This document shows, in pieces, positions 53,460-61,006 of a DNA stretch of 64,000 nucleotides; within the stretch, counting starts at the first letter, position 1, and each line of letters begins with the position of its first letter. A program made the position numbers and the translations under genes. The DNA lies in contig JADJAA010000002.1 in NCBI GenBank assembly GCA_016704485.1, positions 372,001 to 436,000 of the forward strand, written 5' to 3'. Under the pieces are notes generated by a model. That model saw only the letters and a program-made list of their open reading frames with translations, did no database searches and was not told the DNA's origin. The stretch comes from Flavobacteriales bacterium. GTDB taxonomy: Bacteria; Bacteroidota; Bacteroidia; Flavobacteriales_F; PHOS-HE28.

Positions 53460-56231
53460 TCAATTCACCTTAACGGCTTTCAGGTAATGAACGCTGCCAT
53501 TGAGCAATACGCTGATGCTGTACGTGCCGTTCGCTTCATTGCTTAGGTCCAACGTATGTATTGTTGAGCCTTGTACCGCTATCGTATTGCTCAATACCAA
53601 ACGTCCAGTAGCATCGCGCACATCGATCTGGGCTTTGCCCGTGCCATGAACCGTGAGCATACTTTGTGTATTGAACGGATTCGGCGAGAGTGTGATCCCT
53701 ACTTCCGAGGGTAATTCCTCAATTCCAACGCACAGATCTACCACTACGTTGATCGAGGTTGATCCTGCACACATGCCGGTCTCTTGTGCGATAAGTATTA
53801 CGGGCCACGTGCCTTCTCCCTGTGTCGATGGGTCAAAGGTGATGCTTGACCCGGTTCCATTGACGGACCCGGACCACGTGCCCGATAAGGATCCCACGAT
53901 CTCAAATGCCGGATGGTTCAAACACACCACACCGATCGGAGTGATCGTGACAGGCGTATTCGGAAGTATCTCCGGCACCACCATACCACTTGCAACGATA
54001 CAGCCATTCACATCCGTCCAGGTGTATTGCAAGAGGTACATTCCTTCCGTGTAGAAGAAAGGATCGAACACACCATTCGATGTAACGTCTCCACTCCAAA
54101 CTCCACCAGCAGGTGTTGCAGTGAATTGAACCGGTTCATCGACAGTACAGAATTGCAGGTCATCGGCATTCCAGTCCAGCACGATATCAGCAACGAATTC
54201 CACGGTGACCTCAGCAGAATTAGAACACCCTTCAGGTGCTTGATACACGTAGTTCACAATGTGTGTTCCAGGGCCAACAACGTTCGGGTCCAACTGCCCA
54301 TTGATGACTCCATTACCATTCCATTCGCCACCGGTCGGTGTTGCACCGCTCAGATCTACCGGCTGTCCTGCACAATAGGGCGGGAGTGTGGTAACATCGA
54401 TCTGCGGTATTGCGTCACTTACAGAAATGATAAGCGTGTCAGTGGCACCGCATTCTTGCGCCATTGAACCGTTGCGTTGCAGCACTATGGTGTATTCACC
54501 GGGTCCTTGTGTCGGGTCGAAGAACGCGGTATTATCACCAGTTACGTTCACGTCACCCATCCAGTTATTATTGGGGAGTTCGATCGCTGGAAAGATCTGT
54601 TGAGCCGTATCCGTAACACAGAACGGACCAGCGGGTAGAAGCTCTGCAGAAATGGAATTCCAAACATTGAACGGACCGACCACGGTACCACAAACGATAC
54701 CGGAAGGATCTTCGTAGACGCAGTTGATCACTTGGCCAGCGTAGGTCATGGGGTCAAGAATGTTTCCAGGCTCTAGTCCGTTCCACACGGTGTTCGATGG
54801 CTCAGAGGTCATGAGGTACGGACCGGTTCCGCGGCATATCACCGGGCCTAGAACGGGTTCAACGATCGGGGCTGTTACAACATGCAGGTCAGCAAGTCCA
54901 GCAACCGGGCAACCCTGTACTTCACGGACCGTATAGGCCACAGCAACATCTGTTTGGAAACCGATGTTACTTCGGTAGAATAGGCCGTTGGTTACCCAAG
55001 GTCCGCTCCACTCTCCATCTGAGGGAATTCCTTGTGGTAATTCGATCGGTGGTCCTGATTTACAGTAGGTCTCAAATGTCGGAAGCTCAATGACCGTGGT
55101 AGGCGGTTCAACGATGCTGAAGTACACTTCTGCTCCGACCGAGGTGGTCATGATAATATCGTCCCTACCATCGGCATTGACATCGGCCAGGATCAAGTTC
55201 GAACCGCGGGGGACATTCTGCAACTCCACGCTACCGGTAAATCCATTTGTTGCGGGCAAATACGTATCCCAGTTAACAGGAAGTTGTGGATCGGCTGGAA
55301 CATACACCACCGAGGATCCTATGCCACAACCGACCGAACCGAAAGCTCCGTTTCCAGCAGAAGTGAATGGTTCAAGCTCGTGTGTATTGAACGCATCGAA
55401 TTGAGGATCCGTATTCAAAATGTTCTCCGCCCATTGAACAACGGAGCTACTCGCTTCTGCTATGTCGAGATCACCATCACCATCAACATCGATCAGCTGC
55501 GGGTTGGTATACGGGTAGGAGAATATCTGAAAAAGAGTGTCCAATGTCCATTCCGATCCATCTCCATTGGTATTCAGCGCTGCCATGGTCAAGCCCTCTG
55601 AATTGATCACGAACATGTCCTTTCCTTCCTCATCGTCCAGGTCGCCCGTAAGCAGCACAGTGGGGACATCTCCCATGAACCATTCAGGAAGCTCGATCTT
55701 CGGTTGGAACACCCCGGCAACATTCGGGAAGATCGCTATATGGCCCACACCGTTGCTCTCTAGTGTTACGATGATCTCAGGTAACTCCGTGTCATTCACA
55801 TCGGCCACTTTCAGGGCACCAATTGAACTGTTGGGCAATGCGCCAATGATCACAGGCGTTTCGAAATTTCCTGCATTGTTCCAGGAAACGCGCACTGTTG
55901 AATCGTTCGCATGATACCAGACCAGGTCATGATCAAGGTCACCATCAAGATCCGCGAAAACGGCGAATTGGCTGGAACCTCCAGAATGGATCAGTTCAGT
56001 TGTTGGTGCAAAGGTGCCGGCACCATCCGTGTTCTCGTTCCATTTGAAAAAACCGTCCGTATATGACCCGGCCAGATCAATGTCGCCGTCGCCATCAAGG
56101 TCCACGGCTTGGAGCAATGGTGTATCCACGATGGAATTGACCAACGTTCCCGTCGCGAATTGACCAAAGGAAATTGTTGTGGTGGAAAGGAACAAGATCG
56201 ACCAGAGAACGGAACGTAGAATATTAGCCAT
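53460..56231 (-). CDS. FG-GAP/VCBS-repeat surface protein with T9SS sorting domain
   Basis: A 923-residue protein with a signal peptide ending near TISFGQ. FG-GAP/VCBS-like calcium-binding repeats (AVDLDGDGDIDLAGSY, VFADLDGDLDHDLVW, LIDVDGDGDLDIAEA, LADVNADGRDDIIM) form a propeller over about 35-390. Repeated Ig-like or SprB-like modules follow (each around GGEWNGNGVINGQLDP or GGVWSGDV), and the protein ends in a type A T9SS domain (about 842-923, LSPNPFNTQS). I infer a surface adhesin or matrix protein. Upstream on the minus strand lies a -7 box. Confidence 0.88.
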   Translation of the reverse strand: MANILRSVLWSILFLSTTTISFGQFATGTLVNSIVDTPLLQAVDLDGDGDIDLAGSYTDGFFKWNENTDGAGTFAPTTELIHSGGSSQFAVFADLDGDLDHDLVWYHANDSTVRVSWNNAGNFETPVIIGALPNSSIGALKVADVNDTELPEIIVTLESNGVGHIAIFPNVAGVFQPKIELPEWFMGDVPTVLLTGDLDDEEGKDMFVINSEGLTMAALNTNGDGSEWTLDTLFQIFSYPYTNPQLIDVDGDGDLDIAEASSSVVQWAENILNTDPQFDAFNTHELEPFTSAGNGAFGSVGCGIGSSVVYVPADPQLPVNWDTYLPATNGFTGSVELQNVPRGSNLILADVNADGRDDIIMTTSVGAEVYFSIVEPPTTVIELPTFETYCKSGPPIELPQGIPSDGEWSGPWVTNGLFYRSNIGFQTDVAVAYTVREVQGCPVAGLADLHVVTAPIVEPVLGPVICRGTGPYLMTSEPSNTVWNGLEPGNILDPMTYAGQVINCVYEDPSGIVCGTVVGPFNVWNSISAELLPAGPFCVTDTAQQIFPAIELPNNNWMGDVNVTGDNTAFFDPTQGPGEYTIVLQRNGSMAQECGATDTLIISVSDAIPQIDVTTLPPYCAGQPVDLSGATPTGGEWNGNGVINGQLDPNVVGPGTHIVNYVYQAPEGCSNSAEVTVEFVADIVLDWNADDLQFCTVDEPVQFTATPAGGVWSGDVTSNGVFDPFFYTEGMYLLQYTWTDVNGCIVASGMVVPEILPNTPVTITPIGVVCLNHPAFEIVGSLSGTWSGSVNGTGSSITFDPSTQGEGTWPVILIAQETGMCAGSTSINVVVDLCVGIEELPSEVGITLSPNPFNTQSMLTVHGTGKAQIDVRDATGRLVLSNTIAVQGSTIHTLDLSNEANGTYSISVLLNGSVHYLKAVKVN

Positions 56232-56267
56232 GCATTCGGCTCACCGTAATGGGCGGAAAAGCCGCCG

Positions 56268-56275
56268 CAAAGGTA
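56268..56275 (-). promoter_or_regulatory. -7 box (TACCTTTG) of the FG-GAP protein gene
   Basis: An exact TAnnTTTG on the minus strand, 36 nt before the ATG at 56231, inside the divergent spacer with the LVIVD gene. Confidence 0.5.
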
Positions 56276-56432
56276 TGATCTGGCACAGGAGAAGTACACC
56301 AGTATTCGTAATGAATTTGTGGTCCACAATTGCAGTGTATTCTAAAAGCCGTTCTGCGGCACGAAAACAAGAATGTCCACCTTTAGTCACCATCTTCATC
56401 AAAAGGATCAGGATACCTCCCTACATTGCAGC

Positions 56433-58832
56433 ATGATCTTCAAACACACTCTAGCAGCGGTCATCGTCGGCACGCTGTTCTTACTCGACCCTGGCACCTC
56501 GAAGGCGCAGATCAACATTACGGAATTGGGTCGATTGGATTACCAAGCAGCACGCAATAGCGATCTCAGCAACCTTTGGGGCTATACGGATGAGGAGGGG
56601 AATGAATACGCCATTGTAGGCGTGAACGGGAATAGCAATGACCCTGGTGGGGTTGCTGTTGTGGATGTTACCGATCCCGCGAACCCGGTAGAACTCTTCT
56701 TTTTTCCTGGCCCAGCGAGTATCTGGAGAGAGATCAAGGTGTATAATGACCATGCGTATGTTACAACTGAAGCGAACAGTGGCGGGCTCACCATCGTGGA
56801 TCTAAGCCCATTACCGCAAAGCACTGCCCTGCCAGCAACGGTATGGCAAGCACCCGATTGGGAAACATCACATTCTTTGTTCATCGATGAGAATGGGCGG
56901 TTGTACGTTTTCGGATCATCTCGTGGAGTAGGAGGGGCCATCATGTATGACATTACTGGAGATCCCATGGTACCAGTGGAGGTTGGTGCATTTGAACAAT
57001 GGTATGTACATGACGGATACGCAAGAGGCGATACCTTGTATGCGGGGCATATCTATGATGGATTCTTCTCCATAGTGGATGTTTCGGATCCAGCGGCACC
57101 TGTGTTGTTGGGCACGCAAGCCACCCCGAACAATTTCACGCACAATGTGTGGTTGGATGATAGCGGTGACCACCTCTACACGACGGATGAACGCACGGAT
57201 TCCTACGTAGGTTCCTATGATATCAGTGATCCAACGGATATTTTGTACGAAGATCAACTTCAAAGCGATCCGGGCTCAGGTACCATACCGCACAATACAT
57301 ATTGGTTGGATCATTATGTGGTAACATCCTACTACACGTATGGCGTGGTCATTTACGATGTGACCCATCCGAATAACATGATCGAAGTGGGGCATTATGA
57401 TACTTCTCCGAATTTTCAGGGAGATGGTTTCAATGGTGATTGGGGCGTGTATCCTTATTTTCCAAGCGGCAATTTGATCTGCAGCGATATTGAGCGCGGT
57501 CTCGTTATCCTCGGTCCCGACTATCAGCGCGGATGCTACTTGGAAGGCATGATCACGAATGCGAATACAAGCGCTCCTGTCGGACAGGCCACGGTGATCA
57601 TCGAAGGTCTTTCAGTCTCTGACATCACGGAATTCGATGGTAACTATGCGACCGGTTATTACCTCGCTGGAACGTATCAAGTAACCGTTTCGGCTCCAGG
57701 GTATGTTAGCCAGACCTTGGATAATGTGGTGTTGGTGAACGGTCAGATCACGGATCTGGACGTTGCACTGGTACCCTTGGTGTCATTCGCGCTACAAGGC
57801 AGTGTTGTAGATGAGTTGACCAATGACCCTGTGCCGAACGCCCAAGTTCTGGTGTACAATGATGCTTACGCATTCACTGCCACAAGTGATGCATCCGGAA
57901 TGTTCGAATTGTCAGCGGTTTATTCGGATGACTATGACGTGTTAGCGGGGGCTTGGGGATGGCATACCGTGTGTCCTTCAACACAGTCAATTAATACGGG
58001 GACCGGCGTATTGACGATCCAGTTGCCATCAGGCTATTATGACGACTTTGCGTTGGATCTGGGATGGGACGTTGAGACCAATGGTGCCACCGCCGGGATA
58101 TGGGAGCGTGGCTTTCCGATCGGTACTGATCTACAAGGCAATACGTCAAACCCGGATGTTGATGTGAGCGGGGATTGCAGCGGCCAAGCCTATGTTACCG
58201 GTAATGGTGGCGGTGGAGCTGGTGATGATGATGTGGACGATGGAAGTACGAGCCTTGTTTCACCGGAATTTGATGCATCCAATATGATCGAACCTCATGT
58301 TCGGTATAGCCGTTGGTTCTTTAATGCCGGTGGAAGTGGTACGCCGAACGACCAAATGCAAATATCGTTGGATAATGGCCTTGAATCCGTTGAGGTAGAG
58401 TTGATCACAGCACAAACAGCTGGTATGGGCTCTTGGCAGTCTGTGGACATACGGATCTCCGATTTCCTTGTTCCGACCGCTAATATGCAGCTGCGTGTTT
58501 TAGCTGCGGATGATGCCCAGGGTCATTTGGTAGAAGGCGGTTTGGATGTATTCGAGGTGGTGGACACTGGTATTGACCGCATATCCGATGTGCCTGAACT
58601 AGAGGTGTACGTGAGACCAAATCCGAGCAATGGACAATTTGATGTGCGTTCAACGGCGATCAACGCAACTGCCCGATTGTTGGATGCAACAGGCCGTGAA
58701 ATGATCGTTCCAATACGTAGTCTGAACGGAATGTGGACGATCAACGCGGATCACCTCCGTGCCGGTACCTATCTGTTGGTCATTGAAGAAACCGATGGCG
58801 GGCGCAGCGTACAGCGGGTCGTGCTGCAATAG
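56433..58832 (+). CDS. Choice-of-anchor B-type surface protein with LVIVD repeats and T9SS sorting domain
   Basis: A 799-residue protein. ATG 56433 is preferred because it begins the signal peptide MIFKHTLAAVIVGTLFLLDPGTSKA; the frame's earlier ATG adds 20 unrelated residues. LVIVD-type beta-propeller repeats (VAVVDVTDPANPVEL, FSIVDVSDPAAPVLLG, VVIYDVTHPNNMIEVG) cover about 20-365. Two carboxypeptidase-regulatory-like domains follow (about 366-445 and 450-530), then a jelly-roll-like region with an Asp-rich loop (GGGGAGDDDVDDGS), and a type A T9SS domain (about 725-799, VRPNPSNGQF). No enzyme motif is visible. A near -7 box, TACATTG, lies 4 nt before the ATG. Confidence 0.87.
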   Translation: MIFKHTLAAVIVGTLFLLDPGTSKAQINITELGRLDYQAARNSDLSNLWGYTDEEGNEYAIVGVNGNSNDPGGVAVVDVTDPANPVELFFFPGPASIWREIKVYNDHAYVTTEANSGGLTIVDLSPLPQSTALPATVWQAPDWETSHSLFIDENGRLYVFGSSRGVGGAIMYDITGDPMVPVEVGAFEQWYVHDGYARGDTLYAGHIYDGFFSIVDVSDPAAPVLLGTQATPNNFTHNVWLDDSGDHLYTTDERTDSYVGSYDISDPTDILYEDQLQSDPGSGTIPHNTYWLDHYVVTSYYTYGVVIYDVTHPNNMIEVGHYDTSPNFQGDGFNGDWGVYPYFPSGNLICSDIERGLVILGPDYQRGCYLEGMITNANTSAPVGQATVIIEGLSVSDITEFDGNYATGYYLAGTYQVTVSAPGYVSQTLDNVVLVNGQITDLDVALVPLVSFALQGSVVDELTNDPVPNAQVLVYNDAYAFTATSDASGMFELSAVYSDDYDVLAGAWGWHTVCPSTQSINTGTGVLTIQLPSGYYDDFALDLGWDVETNGATAGIWERGFPIGTDLQGNTSNPDVDVSGDCSGQAYVTGNGGGGAGDDDVDDGSTSLVSPEFDASNMIEPHVRYSRWFFNAGGSGTPNDQMQISLDNGLESVEVELITAQTAGMGSWQSVDIRISDFLVPTANMQLRVLAADDAQGHLVEGGLDVFEVVDTGIDRISDVPELEVYVRPNPSNGQFDVRSTAINATARLLDATGREMIVPIRSLNGMWTINADHLRAGTYLLVIEETDGGRSVQRVVLQ

Positions 58833-58862
58833 CGGGTCAAACGTAGGGTAGATTTCAATAGC

Positions 58863-59834
58863 TCACCGAGGAGCATTGTCAGAGGCGCAATGCTCCTTCA
58901 CTAATCTGTCCACTTCGGGTATTTCACCAAGTGCTTTGGCAAGCGTAAGGTCTTCACAGGCTTTCTCGCGGTCACCTTTTCGGATACGTAGTAACGCTCT
59001 TGTGCGCAAAGCATAAGGGTTAGCGGGATAGAATCGCAGGCTACGATCAATATCGTGATCAGCCTCTTTGATACGATCCATGGTGTAGTAGATGTAACCT
59101 CTATTGCTCAATGCCACAGGTTCATCCTTGTCGATATCCAGGGCTTTTTCCACCATGATCAGTGCTTCAGGATAGCGTCCCAGAGCGATCAGCTCGAAAC
59201 TGCGGTTGCTCCAATGGCCAACATCCGTAGAATCCTTAACACAAAGCGAGGTCAGAATACGTAATGCATCTTCATGCCTACCCGCAGCGTCATACAACCT
59301 TGCCAGGGTCCGCAACACCTCCAGGTCACTGTCGTCAACAGCAGTGCCGGCCTCGAGATCCAGAATAGCAGGGATGGTGCGCTTAAGTTCCGCACGCGTT
59401 TCTCCGCGTAGGATCAGTGTTCTGGTCTGAAGCTTTTTGTCAGTGGCATGGTTCAGTGCCTTGGTAGCGTGGTAATCCGCCATGGCCAGGTCATTCGCTC
59501 GATAGGCATACATGGCCCGGTTGAAGTGTGCTTCAGCATTACCCGTATCCAACCGCAGCGCCTTGTCAACATCCTTCAGGAATAGGTCCAGCCGGTCCAA
59601 TTCGTAGTATGCCCGGGCCCTTGCAATGTGGGTCTCTGCAGTACTAGCTTTTTGAACCGCCTGCTCGTACACATCCAACGCCCGCTGAGGTTTATCCAAT
59701 GCGAGCAGCGAATCTCCCGTTGCGATGAGTTGTTTGGCATCCTGAGCGTTCCCTTGAAATGCGCAACTGAGCATCGCGCAAAGCGAAACCGCTCGCACAA
59801 TAGGTCGAAGAAGCAAATGGGTAGAGGCTAGCAT
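58863..59834 (-). CDS. Exported tetratricopeptide-repeat protein
   Basis: ATG 59834 gives 323 residues with a signal peptide (LLLRPIVRAVSLCAMLSCAFQGNAQ) and then about seven TPRs spread over the rest, for example ALDVYEQAVQKASTAETHIARARAYYELDR and DEPVALSNRGYIYYTMDRIKEADHDIDRSL. The longer frame to 59963 would add 43 residues, overlap tsaD and bury the signal peptide. A -7 box lies 9 nt before the chosen start. TPRs mediate protein contacts; no specific partner can be named. Only 30 nt separate its stop from the converging LVIVD gene, with no terminator. Confidence 0.83.
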   Translation of the reverse strand: MLASTHLLLRPIVRAVSLCAMLSCAFQGNAQDAKQLIATGDSLLALDKPQRALDVYEQAVQKASTAETHIARARAYYELDRLDLFLKDVDKALRLDTGNAEAHFNRAMYAYRANDLAMADYHATKALNHATDKKLQTRTLILRGETRAELKRTIPAILDLEAGTAVDDSDLEVLRTLARLYDAAGRHEDALRILTSLCVKDSTDVGHWSNRSFELIALGRYPEALIMVEKALDIDKDEPVALSNRGYIYYTMDRIKEADHDIDRSLRFYPANPYALRTRALLRIRKGDREKACEDLTLAKALGEIPEVDRLVKEHCASDNAPR

Positions 59835-59843
59835 GTACCGGTG

Positions 59844-59851
59844 CAAATGTA
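59844..59851 (-). promoter_or_regulatory. -7 box (TACATTTG) of the TPR gene
   Basis: An exact TAnnTTTG on the minus strand lies between tsaD and the TPR gene, 9 nt before the TPR ATG. It implies a leader of only a few nucleotides and a promoter separate from tsaD. Confidence 0.5.
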
Positions 59852-59895
59852 ACGGAGCCAACCCTTGCGGATCGCGTGCCACGGTGCAGAAGTTG

Positions 59896-60918
59896 TCACC
59901 AACGCGCCATTGGAACTGTGTCCAATGCTGCGAAAATGCTGCTTTGATAGAGAAAATGGCCACTTATGGCGATCATGGCCGCATTATCCGTGCAATACGC
60001 GAACGGCGGAACGAAAACGGCCCATCCTTCGCGGTCACCCATTGCTTGTACTTGGGTCCGCAATGCACTGTTCGCGCTAACACCACCGGAAATGGCAATG
60101 CGAGTAATAGCGTGCGCGCGTGCAGCCTTGTACAGTTTTTTCATAACGGTGTTCACGATCGTAGCTTGCAATGATGCACAGAGATGCGGTAACTCAACTT
60201 CAATGAAACCTGGTGTCTTCTTCTCGTTGAATAGCACCTTGTCCCGGAAAGCGGTCTTGATCCCGCTGAAACTCATGTTGAAACCCGCCATTTGCGGCTC
60301 CGGTAATTTGTATTTCTTGGGATCACCATTTACTGCGTACTTATCTATCAACGGGCCACCGGGGTAGGGCAGTCCCATCACTTTTGCACCTTTGTCGAAC
60401 GCTTCGCCAGCGGCATCATCCACTGTAGTGCCAATGATCTCCATATCCAGCGGCCCGCGTACAAGAATTAGCTGCGTGTGGCCTCCACTCACGGTAAGGT
60501 TGATGAATGGGAATTCAGGCGTAGGCCGTGGATCATCATCCGTTATGAAATGCGCTAGTACGTGCGCCTTCAAGTGATCTACTGCGATCAACGGTATACC
60601 AAGGCCCTGAGCAAAAGACCGCGCGAAACAGGCTCCTACCAGCAAAGAACCCATCAGGCCGGGTCCTTGTGTAAAGGCAATGGCACTCAATTCCTCCTTC
60701 GTAATACCAGCTTTTTTAAGCGCTTGATGAACGACCGGAACAATATTCTCCTGATGGGCCCTACTCGCCAATTCGGGAACAACGCCACCCCATTCCCGGT
60801 GTACATCCTGCCCGGCCACCACGTTACTGCGCACCACACCATCCACCAGAACAGCTGCGGCCGTGTCATCGCAGGAACTTTCTATTCCTAGAATTATGAT
60901 CGATCCGTTCACAGGCAT
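59896..60918 (-). CDS. tsaD: tRNA N6-adenosine threonylcarbamoyltransferase TsaD
   Basis: A 340-residue ASKHA-fold enzyme that attaches threonylcarbamoyl to A37 of ANN-decoding tRNAs, working with TsaB, TsaE and TsaC. The metal-binding histidines H115 and H119 lie in VDHLKAHVLAHF. ATP-site motifs are GIESSCDDTAAAVL near 11, TQGPGLMGSLLVG near 83, SGGHTQLILV, and the C-terminal ISGGVSANSALR with NAAMIAI. The length is normal. It is divergent from the TamB-like gene. Confidence 0.97.
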   Translation of the reverse strand: MPVNGSIIILGIESSCDDTAAAVLVDGVVRSNVVAGQDVHREWGGVVPELASRAHQENIVPVVHQALKKAGITKEELSAIAFTQGPGLMGSLLVGACFARSFAQGLGIPLIAVDHLKAHVLAHFITDDDPRPTPEFPFINLTVSGGHTQLILVRGPLDMEIIGTTVDDAAGEAFDKGAKVMGLPYPGGPLIDKYAVNGDPKKYKLPEPQMAGFNMSFSGIKTAFRDKVLFNEKKTPGFIEVELPHLCASLQATIVNTVMKKLYKAARAHAITRIAISGGVSANSALRTQVQAMGDREGWAVFVPPFAYCTDNAAMIAISGHFLYQSSIFAALDTVPMARW

Positions 60919-60929
60919 GGCAGAGAGGC

Positions 60930-60937
60930 TACTTTTG
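60930..60937 (+). promoter_or_regulatory. -7 box (TACTTTTG) facing the TamB-like gene
   Basis: An exact TAnnTTTG on the plus strand, 69 nt before the predicted TTG start of the TamB-like gene. It points toward the minus-strand box at 60993-61000, so the two leader transcripts would overlap. Confidence 0.4.
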
Positions 60938-60992
60938 GGAGATCTTGTAAAGGGTAATGCGATCAGGCTTAATGATTGCTAAGGATAGAGGA

Positions 60993-61000
60993 CAAAACTA
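60993..61000 (-). promoter_or_regulatory. -7 box (TAGTTTTG) of tsaD
   Basis: An exact TAnnTTTG on the minus strand, giving tsaD a leader of roughly 65-70 nt. No -33 TTG is clear. Confidence 0.4.
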
Positions 61001-61006
61001 AGGGCG

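Noticed and set aside
59835..59963. Longer N-terminus of the TPR protein overlapping tsaD
   Set aside because: It would bury the signal peptide, and the exact -7 box at 59844-59851 lies inside that extension.
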